Shown: positions 39,842 to 48,788, counted from the stretch's first letter. The stretch: DNA of 64,000 nucleotides from Paraburkholderia sp. UYCP14C (GCF_004197395.1 NZ_SELS01000002.1:186001-250000); one strand, 5' to 3'. Notes: generated by a model not told the origin, from the letters alone. Program-made: numbers and translations.

Positions 39842-40306
39842 TTATAGCTTCTGCTCGATGGCCAGCGCGAAAATCCGCTGCCATTGGCGCGCCACCCGTT
39901 GATTCGACATCGGCACGAGCCACTCGCCGTGCCGTGTGTCCTTGACCTTCAGTGCGAGCCGCGCCTCAGCGTCGCGGCCCTGGGCTTCGGCCGCGAGCAG
40001 GTCGGCGAAGATATACGCGCCGTGCTCATCGCCGACGCGAATCTCGCAGAACCGCTTGGCCGCCGCGAGCCGCACCGAACCCCAACTGCCCTTCAGCTCA
40101 TGCGTCCAGTCGCCGTCGCGCACGTTCGGCGCGACTTCGCGGCGCCGCTGCCGCCAGTACGCGAGCGCACCGGCGATCAGCAACGCAGCCAGCACGGCCA
40201 CACCCTCGGCCACCGCCAGACCGAAATCGGCCCGCAGCGCATCAAAGGCGCGCACCGCGCCGTACCCCAGCGCGATCAGCGCGATCAGCGCAACGACAAT
40301 CGGCAT
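39842..40306 (-). CDS. Small membrane protein of unknown function
   Basis: A 154-residue protein with two N-terminal hydrophobic helices (about residues 2-20 and 31-51, separated by RAFDALRADFGLAVAEG) and a soluble C-terminal domain (WTHELKGSWGSVRLAAAKRFCEIRVG, then HGEWLVPMSNQRVARQWQRIFALAIE). The domain is predicted to be cytoplasmic. I do not recognise the family. A longer frame begins at a TTG (40324); the ATG at 40306 is preferred. It converges with mdtC 17 bases away and lies downstream of the peroxiredoxin gene on the same strand. Confidence 0.6.
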   Translation of the reverse strand: MPIVVALIALIALGYGAVRAFDALRADFGLAVAEGVAVLAALLIAGALAYWRQRRREVAPNVRDGDWTHELKGSWGSVRLAAAKRFCEIRVGDEHGAYIFADLLAAEAQGRDAEARLALKVKDTRHGEWLVPMSNQRVARQWQRIFALAIEQKL

Positions 40307-40372
40307 CGCAAGCTCATCCGGCAAAAAGTTCTAGAGGCCTCGCGCGGACAAACGCGACGCCAAGCACGGCCT

Positions 40373-40394
40373 TTCACTGCCCCTTCACTGCCCC
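40373..40394. repeat. Perfect tandem duplication, 11 bp x 2, across a stop codon
   Basis: TTCACTGCCCC is repeated exactly twice. On the minus strand the unit contains the end of the peroxiredoxin gene (GGGGCAGTGA), so the stop region is duplicated. As 11 is not a multiple of three, the second copy is out of frame and outside the protein. Confidence 0.85.
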
Positions 40395-40948
40395 TTGTGC
40401 GCGGCCGCCCACTCCTTGAGCGCGTTCAGCGTGTTCTCGACATGCTTGTCGGGCGACAGGCTCGTGTACTCGTAGATGATCTTGCCGTCGGGCGCGATCA
40501 CGTACGACACGCGATTCGCCATGCCGGCCTTCAGCGGCATGGCCGCGTCGTACGCATTGATCACCTTCGCGTCGGCGTCGGCGGCGACCGGGAATTTGCT
40601 GCGGCATTCGCTGACCGAAAACTTCGTCAGCGTGTCGATGTTGTCGTGCGACACGCCGATCACCGTCGCGTTGTACTTCTTGTATTCGTCGACCGCATCG
40701 GCGAACTCGTGCGCCTCGATCGTGCAGCCCTTCGTGAACGCGGCCGGATAGAAGTACAGCACGACCGGGCCCTTCTTCAGTTCGTCGGCCAGCGAATACG
40801 TGTAGCTCTTGCCGCCGAGCGAGGCCTCGGCGGTAAAGGTCGGCGCGGTATCGCCGGGCTTCAGGGTTGCCGAAGCGAGCGGCGAATGCATTGCGAATCC
40901 GAACGCCATGACGGCGGTCAGTACCGCCGGTAGGTGTTTTAACTTCAT
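40385..40948 (-). CDS. Exported peroxiredoxin (AhpC/TSA, PrxQ-like)
   Basis: A 187-residue thiol peroxidase that reduces hydroperoxides. A signal peptide (about residues 1-27, ending SPLASA) indicates a periplasmic protein. The thioredoxin-like fold begins at LKPGDTAPTFTA, with the peroxidatic Cys C75 in YFYPAAFTKGCTIE and a second Cys at 115 (SVSECRSKF) that could be the resolving or a structural Cys. The ATG at 40948 is supported by GGAGGAG six bases upstream. No reductase gene is adjacent, so the electron donor is unknown. Confidence 0.9.
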   Translation of the reverse strand: MKLKHLPAVLTAVMAFGFAMHSPLASATLKPGDTAPTFTAEASLGGKSYTYSLADELKKGPVVLYFYPAAFTKGCTIEAHEFADAVDEYKKYNATVIGVSHDNIDTLTKFSVSECRSKFPVAADADAKVINAYDAAMPLKAGMANRVSYVIAPDGKIIYEYTSLSPDKHVENTLNALKEWAAAHKGQ

Positions 40949-41120
40949 CTGCTCCTCCATGCGTGAGCGCACGCGGCTGATCCGGTCCATCGAAGAGAGC
41001 TTCGGCCGGCGTTACGGGCCGTCGCTGAACGCCTTATTGGACCACGGATGCGCCCGCGGCGTCGGTCGACGCCCCGGACCACAAGCGAATCGAAAGGATG
41101 CGGCGCGCGAGCTCAGCGCA

Positions 41121-42422
41121 TCAAACGCCCAACTCCGCCACGTGCGCGCCGAACCACGCGGCCGCCGACAGGTTCAGCTCCGACAGCACGTCGGGCGTCA
41201 GCGCGTGGAAACCCGCCGCCGTCGCGACCGGCGCGGCGTCGCCGCCCTCGCCCGCGACCTCGGCGATCAGCAGCAGCGCGCCCAGTTCGCCCTTGCGCGC
41301 GACGATCGCCTCGCGGATCTGCGGCGCGAGGCCGAGCTTTTCGAGCACGGTCTCGGGCGTGCTGTCGAGCACGATGTGCACGAGCGAAAAAATCCCGGTC
41401 ATGAACGCGGCGTCGGCGAATTCGCCGTCGGCCGGATGCAGCCAGTTCGCGGCGAGCTCCATGAAGCGCGAGCGCGTCGCGGCCAGTTGCACCAGCGGAT
41501 CGGCGCGCCACGGCAGATCGCCGGTATCCGCGTACAGCAGCAATTGCGCCCAGCGCGCAATCTGCCGCGTGCCGGTCGCGATGATCGCCTCGCGCAGCGA
41601 CGCGATGTTGCGCCCGAGGCCGAACGCGCTCGAATTGACCAGCCGCAGCAGTTGCACGACCACGCCCGGATTGACCTTCAGCTCCGCCTCGAGCTCGACG
41701 ATGCCGGCGTCGCGCGACAGCAGCGCGAGCAGCCGCAGCAGGCCCGGGCGCAGCGAACGGTTGCGCGGCGCGGCCAGCACCTGCGGCCGCGCGAAGAAGT
41801 AGCCCTGGAACAGATCGAAGCCGAGATCGTGGGCGAGCGCGAAGTCCTCGCGCGTCTCCACCTTCTCGGCGAGCAGCGTCTTGCCGTGGCCGCGCAATAT
41901 CTTCGCGAGCTTCACGACCATGCGGTGCGGCGTCTGCAGGAAATCGATCTTGACGATGTCGGCGTACGGCAGCATCGCGCTCAGCTCATCGGTCAGATCG
42001 TGCACGTCGTCGAGCGCGACCTGGAAGCCGGCGCCGCGCAGCTCGTCGAGGCGGCGTGCGAGCGACGCGTCGTAGCGTACGGTTTCGAGGATTTCGAGCA
42101 CGAAGCGCTCGGGCGGCATCAGATGGACGATGTCGCTAAAGAGCAGCGCGCGGTCGATATTGACGAATCCGCGATGCTGGCCGAGCACGGCCGGCACGCC
42201 GATTCCGCCGATCGTGCGCGCGACCACCTGCGCGGTGGCCTGCGCGTCGTCATTGATTTCGGCGTAGTTGTACGTTCCGGCACGGAACAGCAGCTCATAG
42301 GCGTGCAGCGCGCCAGTGCGATCGAGAATTGGCTGACGGCCGACGTAGACGTACTGCGGGACCGCGTTCGGGTGCCCGTGTTCACGATAGCCGGTCGACG
42401 CGCCGGCGAATACATCACGCAC
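41121..42422 (-). CDS. EAL-HDOD signalling protein (YuxH type)
   Basis: A 433-residue cytoplasmic protein. The N-terminal half is a partly degenerate EAL domain: EAL is read as YELLFRA (Glu kept), NIDRAL keeps the Asn, and LEILETV keeps the Glu, but DDFG is changed to DDVHD and EGVE to EKVE. The C-terminal half is an HDOD domain (PGLLRLLALLSRD, LLRLVNSSAFGL, AIIATGTRQIARWAQLLLY). This combination is usually regulatory, and the altered EAL motifs make phosphodiesterase activity doubtful. The start is a GTG at 42422, the only early start in frame. It is divergent from the GGDEF-EAL gene. Confidence 0.85.
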   Translation of the reverse strand: MRDVFAGASTGYREHGHPNAVPQYVYVGRQPILDRTGALHAYELLFRAGTYNYAEINDDAQATAQVVARTIGGIGVPAVLGQHRGFVNIDRALLFSDIVHLMPPERFVLEILETVRYDASLARRLDELRGAGFQVALDDVHDLTDELSAMLPYADIVKIDFLQTPHRMVVKLAKILRGHGKTLLAEKVETREDFALAHDLGFDLFQGYFFARPQVLAAPRNRSLRPGLLRLLALLSRDAGIVELEAELKVNPGVVVQLLRLVNSSAFGLGRNIASLREAIIATGTRQIARWAQLLLYADTGDLPWRADPLVQLAATRSRFMELAANWLHPADGEFADAAFMTGIFSLVHIVLDSTPETVLEKLGLAPQIREAIVARKGELGALLLIAEVAGEGGDAAPVATAAGFHALTPDVLSELNLSAAAWFGAHVAELGV

Positions 42423-42776
42423 CTCGACGTCCCGCGGGACGGGCCGTGGGGGTCAGGCAGACCTGACGACGGGGCGTTCGGACATGGATCATCGGTGCAA
42501 GGCTCGGAAAGTCAACGCTACGCGACGTCATGAGCGTCGCCAGATTAGGGGAGATTCGCCGTGTTAACGGTCACCAGGCGGCGTCACTTTAACCGAATCG
42601 TCCCGGCGACGGCACCGGGCTTCTCCTTACCAGATGTTTTTCTCCGCGGGCCGCTAAAGATTTCGCCGTAAGCGTCGTTATCTCGTTCTGATGGGGCGGC
42701 CTGATATCTCCCGGCCGCCCGGACCGGCGGACAAGCAGCCCCGCCCGCGGACGAACCCAGGTTGCCAGCGACAAAC
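42423..42776. other. Spacer between divergent signalling genes
   Basis: About 350 bases without a convincing gene. It must contain the promoters of the EAL-HDOD gene and the PAS-GGDEF-EAL gene. I looked for a flagellar sigma-28 promoter and did not find a convincing one. Confidence 0.4.
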
Positions 42777-44591
42777 ATGGAAGCGAACACGATCACCGCG
42801 CCCCGCCGGGGCTCCTTGCGTACGGTCATCGACCGGCTGCGGGCGTTCGGCCGGCGCGAGGACCACGACCGGCCGAGCAGCACGAACCGCCCGCCCCCAC
42901 TGGAACAGGTGGTGGGCGCGGTCGACCTGCTCGCGCACGTCGACGACGCGTTGCGCTTCGTCTATGTGTCCGACGCGAGTCTGCGCTTCATCGGCTATCA
43001 CCGCGAATACCTGAAAACCGCGACGCTGCACGATCTGGTCGCGCCCGCCGACGTGCCGCGCCTCGACGCGCTGCTCAAGCACGCGGCGGCCTCGGGCAAC
43101 GTCGAGAAAGCGACCCTCGGGCTCGTCAAGTCGCTGACCTACCCGATCACGGTCGAACTGCGGGTCGTGCGCAGCAGCCACGACGGCGTCGACGGCTACG
43201 CAATCGCCGGCTTCGACGTGTCGTCGTGGCGCGCTACCGAGGAGCGCCTGACCCAGGCGTTGCATCTGGACCGGCTGACCAGCCTGCCCAACCAGTCGGG
43301 CCTGCTGCACGCGCTGCTCGACGCGCAGCACAAGGCCGACGCGCACGGCACGCCGGTCGCGTTGCTGCTGCTCGATCTCGACGACTATCAGCGCGTGAAC
43401 CGCGCGCTCGGCTACGACGCCGGCGACGAGATGCTGCGCGACACGTCGCGGCGCCTGTTGAACATGACGAGCCCGAACGAAACGATCGCGCGCGTCGCCA
43501 GCGACGAGTTCGCGATCCTCGTCAAGCCGGCCGCGAGCCGCACCGACGCGGCGGCCGCCGCCGAAGCGCTGGCGCGGCGCCTGTTGACCGCGATCCAGCA
43601 ACCGTACGTGTTCAAGGGTCAGCAGGTGCACCTGTCGGCCAGCATCGGCATCGCGCTGTATCCGGACGTGCGCCACGCCAACGACACCGGCGGCCACGAC
43701 ACGCACCTGCTGCGCTGGGCCGACCACGCGCTGTTGCAGGCCAAGGCCGCGGGCGGCAACACGCTCGCGTTCTACGTGCCCGACGACAATCCGGCCGACG
43801 CCGAACGACTGAAGCTCGAGGCCGACCTCTACGACGGCGTACGCAACGGCGAGTTTTCGCTACACTTCCAGCCGATCACGAGCAGCCGCACGCGGGGCGT
43901 GGTCGGTGTCGAAGCGTTGATCCGCTGGTCGCATCCGGTGCATGGCCTCGTGCCGCCGTCGATGTTCATTCCGCTCGCCGAGTCGATCGGGCTGATCAAC
44001 TTCCTCGGCAACTGGGTGCTGAAGGTCGCGTGCATGCAGCTGATCCAGTGGGACGCGAAAGGCATCCCGCTGCAGTACGTGGCGGTCAACGTGTCGCCGC
44101 AGCAGTTTCGCGATCCGCGCTTCAAGGACTCGGTGCGCGAGGCGATCGAGCTGACCGGCATCGATCCGCGCCGCGTCGTCTTCGAGATCACCGAAAGTCT
44201 GCTGATGCACGACCCGGCGCACGCCAAGGGCTTGCTCGAAGACCTGACGGCGATGGGCATCCGCTTCGCCGTCGACGACTTCGGCACCGGCTATTCGAGC
44301 CTCGCGTACCTGCAGCGTTTTCCGCTCGCGAAGCTGAAGATCGACCGGAGTTTCGTCGAGAATCTGCTAACCTCGCGAAACGATCAGGCAATCGTTAGCG
44401 CTGTCGTCGGCCTGGCGCAGACGCTCGACCTCGAACTGGTTGCCGAGGGTGTCGAGACGGAAGCGCAACGCGCGCTGCTCACCGAGATGGGCTGCGATCA
44501 CATTCAGGGCTGGCTCGTCTGCAAGGCGCTGCCGTCCGAAGAACTCGCGCAGCGCTTCGAGACGCGCGAGCTGCAGTTGCACGGCGCGTAA
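42777..44591 (+). CDS. PAS-GGDEF-EAL c-di-GMP signalling protein with degenerate GGDEF
   Basis: A 604-residue protein. A PAS-like sensor (about residues 48-160, ALRFVYVSDASLRFIGYHREYL) precedes a GGDEF domain (about 165-325, starting DRLTSLPNQSGLL). An EAL domain (about 345-595) follows. The GGDEF signature is ASDEF (about residue 240), so cyclase activity is doubtful; such domains can bind GTP and stimulate the EAL part. The EAL site is intact: VEALIRW, AVNVSPQQF, FEITESLL, VDDFGTGYSS, KLKIDRSF, AEGVETE. It is therefore probably a PAS-controlled phosphodiesterase. The ATG at 42777 is chosen over a TTG at 42762. The HDOD gene follows on the same strand 95 bases later. Confidence 0.88.
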   Translation: MEANTITAPRRGSLRTVIDRLRAFGRREDHDRPSSTNRPPPLEQVVGAVDLLAHVDDALRFVYVSDASLRFIGYHREYLKTATLHDLVAPADVPRLDALLKHAAASGNVEKATLGLVKSLTYPITVELRVVRSSHDGVDGYAIAGFDVSSWRATEERLTQALHLDRLTSLPNQSGLLHALLDAQHKADAHGTPVALLLLDLDDYQRVNRALGYDAGDEMLRDTSRRLLNMTSPNETIARVASDEFAILVKPAASRTDAAAAAEALARRLLTAIQQPYVFKGQQVHLSASIGIALYPDVRHANDTGGHDTHLLRWADHALLQAKAAGGNTLAFYVPDDNPADAERLKLEADLYDGVRNGEFSLHFQPITSSRTRGVVGVEALIRWSHPVHGLVPPSMFIPLAESIGLINFLGNWVLKVACMQLIQWDAKGIPLQYVAVNVSPQQFRDPRFKDSVREAIELTGIDPRRVVFEITESLLMHDPAHAKGLLEDLTAMGIRFAVDDFGTGYSSLAYLQRFPLAKLKIDRSFVENLLTSRNDQAIVSAVVGLAQTLDLELVAEGVETEAQRALLTEMGCDHIQGWLVCKALPSEELAQRFETRELQLHGA

Positions 44592-44686
44592 CGGGCGATG
44601 CGGACACGACGCCCACGCAGCGGAACAAGCCGGCTCACGACCGGCATGGCATTCACTGGAACACGTATGGCTTTTGCGGGACTCAC

Positions 44687-46144
44687 ATGGTAAAGGCGGC
44701 AGTGCTCGACCGGCTCTGGACGCGAATGAGCGAGCGCGGCGATTTCCCTATGCTGTCGCAATCGCTGCGCACCACCATGGCAGCAGTGACCAACGACGAC
44801 CTCGACTTCACCGGCCTCGTGCAAGTGGTGCTGTCGGACTTCGCGCTCACGCAGAAGGTGCTGCGGCTCGCGAACTCGGCGATGTACATGGCGTTCGGCG
44901 GCAACATCACGACCGTGTCGCGGGCGCTGATGGTGCTCGGCATGGATGCGGTCGGCCATCTGGTCGTCGGCCTGAAGATCGTCGATCACTTTCATCACAG
45001 CGCGCCGCGCCGCATCGACGCGAAACTCGAACTGAACCGTACGCTGCTGTCGGGCTGCGTCGCGCGCAAGCTGACCGAGCGCGGCGACCTGCGTGCCGGC
45101 GAGGAGGCGGTGGTCTGCACGCTGATGCGGCAGATCGGCAAGCTGCTGGTCGTGTTCTATCTCGACGCCGAGTGGGACCAGATTCGCCGCCATATCGACG
45201 GCGGCACGCAGGAAGCCGATGCGTGCGTGCTGGTGCTCGGCGTCACGTTCGATGAAATCGGCGCCGAAGCCGCGGTGCGCTGGCGCCTGCCCGACACGAT
45301 CCGCTCGGGCATGGGCGAGTTCGATCCGGAAGATGTGACGCAACCGCGCCAGGTGCAATGGCTGCGCGCGATCACCAATTACTCGACCGCGGTCGCCGAC
45401 GTGCTCGCGCAGCAGAACATGCCCGAGGGGGAGCGCGAGGAGCGCATCGGCGGGCTTGCGCACGAATACAGCGGCGCGCTGAACACCGACCCCGAGGTGC
45501 TGCTGCAGATGAGCGTCGCGCTCGCGCGCGAGGATGGCGGCGACGGCGTGATGCGCGAAATCGTCGAGTTGCGCGCCAATGCCGATGCGATCGCGCGCGA
45601 GGCGATGACGCCCGAGGCGCGCATCCAGGTTGGGGTGAAGGATCTGCGCGGCCTGCCCGAGGGCAGCCCGCTCGCACCGGCGCTCGGGATGGCCGCCGAG
45701 ACCGTGCTCGCGGCACTCGGCTTCGCACGCACCGTGGTGTACGTCAAGCATAGCAACGGCACGTTCAGGGCGCGTCTCGGCTTCGGGCCGAAGATCGACG
45801 CGGCGCTGCCGCGGCTTGCGTTCAGCACCGCGTTCGAACCCGACGTGTTTCATCTGGCGATCGCGAACTCGGTGGGCATCTTCATCGAGAATGCGCGCGA
45901 TCCGAAGATGGTCGCGCGGCTGCCCGAGTGGTTCCGGCGCTCGTTCGACGACGCCCGCGCGTTCGTGCTGCTGCCGATACTCGACGAAACCGATCAGACC
46001 GTCGCGCTCCTGTACGGCGACTGGTCGCATACGCAGGAGGCACGTCGCATCTCGCAAAAGGAGATGAGCGTGCTCAACGAAATGGCCCAGGAGTTAGGAC
46101 GTTTTTTCGGCCAGGGGCAGATGCGGGAAATGGAGATGATGTGA
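44687..46144 (+). CDS. HDOD-domain signalling protein with a C-terminal GAF-like region
   Basis: A 485-residue cytoplasmic protein. Residues about 18-215 form an HDOD domain (FPMLSQSLRTTMAAVTNDDLDF, VLRLANSAMYMAFGG, TTVSRALMVLGMDAVGHLVVG). HDOD lacks the catalytic HD metal site of true HD phosphodiesterases and acts in protein interaction. Residues about 315-470 look like a GAF-type sensor (ETVLAALGFARTVVYVKHSNGTFRARLGFGP, then ARAFVLLPILDETDQTVALLYGDW). It lies between the PAS-GGDEF-EAL gene and a second EAL-HDOD gene, which suggests a joint role in c-di-GMP control. Confidence 0.82.
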   Translation: MVKAAVLDRLWTRMSERGDFPMLSQSLRTTMAAVTNDDLDFTGLVQVVLSDFALTQKVLRLANSAMYMAFGGNITTVSRALMVLGMDAVGHLVVGLKIVDHFHHSAPRRIDAKLELNRTLLSGCVARKLTERGDLRAGEEAVVCTLMRQIGKLLVVFYLDAEWDQIRRHIDGGTQEADACVLVLGVTFDEIGAEAAVRWRLPDTIRSGMGEFDPEDVTQPRQVQWLRAITNYSTAVADVLAQQNMPEGEREERIGGLAHEYSGALNTDPEVLLQMSVALAREDGGDGVMREIVELRANADAIAREAMTPEARIQVGVKDLRGLPEGSPLAPALGMAAETVLAALGFARTVVYVKHSNGTFRARLGFGPKIDAALPRLAFSTAFEPDVFHLAIANSVGIFIENARDPKMVARLPEWFRRSFDDARAFVLLPILDETDQTVALLYGDWSHTQEARRISQKEMSVLNEMAQELGRFFGQGQMREMEMM

Positions 46145-46244
46145 AGACCTGGCGTGATCGTTGATCACTCTGCTTCACTTCGATCCTTGCCGTGTTTGCC
46201 CGAAAACGATTTTATCCGGGCACCATGTGGGGCTTTCGTCCCAC

Positions 46245-47621
46245 TCAATCCTCGATTCGCTCCAGCCCTTCCGCGCTGCGATCCGCGACGCCGGCCCATG
46301 CGCCGGCCGCGAGACCCATCTGCGCGACCTCTTCCACCGTCAACGGCGCAAGACGCTCGCATAGCGTGGCGATGCGCTCCCATGCGCCGCCTTCGAGCGC
46401 TTCGACCGCGCTCAGCAGCAGACCCAGCCTGCCCTCGCGATGCAGGATCGCGGCCTGGATCGGCCGCGACAGCGTGAGGATGTTCAGCGTTTTTTCGAGC
46501 GAGCCGCCGAACACCGCATCGACGAACGAGAACACGCCGGTCAGGAAGGCTGCGTCGGCTTCGTCGCGGCCCGCCTCGGGCATGCGCTCGATCGCGAGCT
46601 CCATGAAGCGCGCGCGGGTGGCCGCGAGTTGCAGCAGCGGATCGTCCTCGAGCGCGACCTTGCGGCCGTCGGCATAGAGCAGCAGCTGCGTCCAGCGCGC
46701 GATGCGGTCGGTGCCGGTCGCGTTGATCGCGTCGCGCAGCGTCGTCACCTTGTGACCGACCGCGAGGCCGCTCGAATTCGCGAGCTTCATCAGATGCATG
46801 ACGAGCACCGGGTTCATCTTCAGCTCGGCTTCGAGCTGCGCGACCGTCGGGTCGCCCGCGAGCAGTTGCAGCAGATTGAGCAGCGCGTGGCGCGGCGCGC
46901 TGACGCGGCGCGTCGCCGAGCTTTGCGCACGCGCGAAGTAATAGCCCTGGAAGCGGTCGAAGCCGAGCTCATGCGCGGTTTCGAAGTCGGCCTGCGCGTC
47001 GACAGCCGATGCGAGCAGCAGCTTGCCCGCCGACTTCAGCACGCTCGCGAGCTTCGGCAGCAGCGCGCGCGGCGTGCGCGTGACGTCGATCTTGACGACT
47101 TCGGCGTAGGGCAGCAGCTTCGCGAACGTTTCGTTGGGCTGCGTGACGTCGTCGAGCGCGAAGCGGTAGCGGCGGCCGTGCAGATACACAACACGCGCGA
47201 TCAACGCGTCGTCGACTTCGAGCGACGAAGGCAGCTCGAGCATGAAGCGCTCGGCGGGCAGTCTCAGGATCGCGTCGTCGAGCAGCAGTTCGCGGTTCAC
47301 GTCGACGTAGGCCGGATGGCCGGTCAGCGCGCCGCGTACGTCGGCCTGCACGAGCCCGCGCACGATCGCGCGCGCGACGCGTTGCGCCGGCGTGGGCGCG
47401 CGGCCCGGCAACGCGTCGGCGTCGGCTTGGGAATGGGGATCGGCGTGCGGTGCGTCCTGATCGGCATCGGCGAGCGGCAGCTCGGGCGCACGCACCTTGA
47501 TCTCGTAGCCGCACAGCATGCCGTCCCGATTCAGAATGGGCTGCCGCGCGTAGCTGGCGACGAGCGACGCGTCGTCGTTCGTGCCGCTGTGGCTCAGAGT
47601 CTCGATTGCGATGGTGGTCAT
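46245..47621 (-). CDS. EAL-HDOD signalling protein with strongly degenerate EAL
   Basis: A 458-residue relative of the protein at 41121-42422 with the same layout. The EAL motif is replaced by YEIKVRA. DDFG reads DDVTQ and EGVE reads SAVDA, although the Asn (VDVNREL), one Lys (VVKIDVTR) and a Gln (RFQGYYFA) remain; a catalytic role is very unlikely. An acidic, His/Asp-rich insert (LADADQDAPHADPHSQADADALPG) follows the first strand. The HDOD part is clear (RHALLNLLQLLAGD, LMKLANSSGLAVG, INATGTDRIARWTQLLLY). It converges with the HDOD-GAF gene and may descend from a duplication of the other EAL-HDOD gene. Confidence 0.83.
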   Translation of the reverse strand: MTTIAIETLSHSGTNDDASLVASYARQPILNRDGMLCGYEIKVRAPELPLADADQDAPHADPHSQADADALPGRAPTPAQRVARAIVRGLVQADVRGALTGHPAYVDVNRELLLDDAILRLPAERFMLELPSSLEVDDALIARVVYLHGRRYRFALDDVTQPNETFAKLLPYAEVVKIDVTRTPRALLPKLASVLKSAGKLLLASAVDAQADFETAHELGFDRFQGYYFARAQSSATRRVSAPRHALLNLLQLLAGDPTVAQLEAELKMNPVLVMHLMKLANSSGLAVGHKVTTLRDAINATGTDRIARWTQLLLYADGRKVALEDDPLLQLAATRARFMELAIERMPEAGRDEADAAFLTGVFSFVDAVFGGSLEKTLNILTLSRPIQAAILHREGRLGLLLSAVEALEGGAWERIATLCERLAPLTVEEVAQMGLAAGAWAGVADRSAEGLERIED

Positions 47622-47923
47622 TCCGGTCCCCGCTCGGCGCCGCTGGCGCCTGGCCGCTATGTTCTGTTTTTCGCTGCACGTAGGCGCGTTTCTTTGACGT
47701 TGAAAGCTGCGTCGCGCGTGGCAGAGTGCGTCGCAATTTTATCGCAGCGTCATTGGGCGCGAACAGGCTTACGAGGCAATATCTCGAAATATTGTTGAAC
47801 GTTTGCGACACGCGCGCGAAAAAGCAGAACGGCCGCATTAGCGGCCGTTTTGCATCGCGAGTCATGAATCGCTCGCGGCACCCGTTGCGCGTCACTGGCG
47901 ACGCGCAACAGATCGATGCATCG
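47622..47923. other. Spacer upstream of the second EAL-HDOD gene
   Basis: About 300 bases. They contain the near-palindrome CAATAT-CTCGAA-ATATTG at 47777-47794, the terminator of argT (47829-47848) and the presumed promoter of the EAL-HDOD gene. Confidence 0.5.
47829..47848 (-). terminator. Terminator of argT
   Basis: ACGGCCGC and GCGGCCGT pair around ATTA. On the minus strand, TTCTGCTTTTT follows; on the plus strand TTTTG follows. It lies 76 bases after the argT stop and closes the arginine module. Confidence 0.65.
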
Positions 47924-48718
47924 TTACTTCAGCACGACTTTCACGTCGAAGTACCTGGCGGCGAGGCGGTCGATCGTGCCATCCGCCTTCAGTTCCTTCA
48001 ACGCGCCGTTCAGCGCGTCCTTCAGCGCCTTGTCGTTCTTGCGCACGCCGTAGCCGACACCCGCGCCGAGCAGCTTCTCGTCGCTGACGGCCGGACCGGC
48101 GAACTCGAAGCCCGCGCCCTGCGGCTTCTTCAGAAAGCCCTTCGATGCCGCTTCGGCGTCCTGGAACGACGCGTCGAGACGGCCCGACGAGAGGTCCGCG
48201 TAGATCTGGTCCTGCGTTTGGTACGGCACGACGTCGACGCCGGCCGGTGCCCAGCGCGCCTTCGCGTAGGTTTCCTGGATCGTGCCCTGCAGCACGCCGA
48301 CGTGCTTGCCCTTCAGCGACGCGGGCGTCGGCTGCAGAGTGCTGCCCTTCTTCGCGATCATCTGGTTCGGGATCGTGTAGATCGGATCGGTGAAGTCGAT
48401 CGCCTGGCGACGCTGGTCGGTGATCGTCATGTCGGAGTTGATCGCGCTGAACTTGCGCGCTTCGAGCGCCGGAATCAGGCCGTCGAACGAGTTCTCGACC
48501 CACACGCACTTGACCTTCAGCTTCGCGCACACGGCATTGCCGACGTCGATGTCGAAGCCCTGCAACTCGCCAGCGGGCGACTTCGATTCGAACGGCGCAT
48601 ACGACGCCTCGACGCCGAAGCGCACTTCCTTGATCTCAGCCGCCGACGCGGTGCCTGCCGTCAACGCCGCCGTCGCGAACAGCGCGAGCGCGGCCAGCTT
48701 GGGCCAATTCATCTTCAT
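47924..48718 (-). CDS. Periplasmic basic amino acid-binding protein (ArgT/HisJ type)
   Basis: A 264-residue solute-binding protein with a signal peptide (about residues 1-26, ending GTASAA) and the family signature GFDIDVGNAVCAKLKVKC. The segments RFGVEASYAPFESKSPAGEL and SAINSDMTITDQRRQAIDFTDPIY form the amino-acid-binding site; the Asp after GF... and the RRQAIDFT Arg are typical contacts for the amino acid. It probably delivers arginine, ornithine or lysine to the HisQMP-like transporter encoded 9 kb upstream on the same strand. It is separated from astE by 146 bases with a -10-like TACAAT and a leader hairpin, so it can be expressed separately. Start ATG at 48718. Confidence 0.88.
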   Translation of the reverse strand: MKMNWPKLAALALFATAALTAGTASAAEIKEVRFGVEASYAPFESKSPAGELQGFDIDVGNAVCAKLKVKCVWVENSFDGLIPALEARKFSAINSDMTITDQRRQAIDFTDPIYTIPNQMIAKKGSTLQPTPASLKGKHVGVLQGTIQETYAKARWAPAGVDVVPYQTQDQIYADLSSGRLDASFQDAEAASKGFLKKPQGAGFEFAGPAVSDEKLLGAGVGYGVRKNDKALKDALNGALKELKADGTIDRLAARYFDVKVVLK

Positions 48719-48771
48719 TACGGGTGTTCCTTTACGGTGTGGACTGAAACGGAGCCGATCCGGCACGTGCA

Positions 48772-48788
48772 GGCGGGTGATGCCCGCC
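48772..48788 (-). promoter_or_regulatory. Leader hairpin upstream of argT
   Basis: GGCGGG and CCCGCC pair perfectly around TGATG, about 55 bases before the argT ATG. There is no U-tract, so it is not a simple terminator; it may protect the argT end of the transcript, as binding-protein mRNA is often more abundant. Confidence 0.35.
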
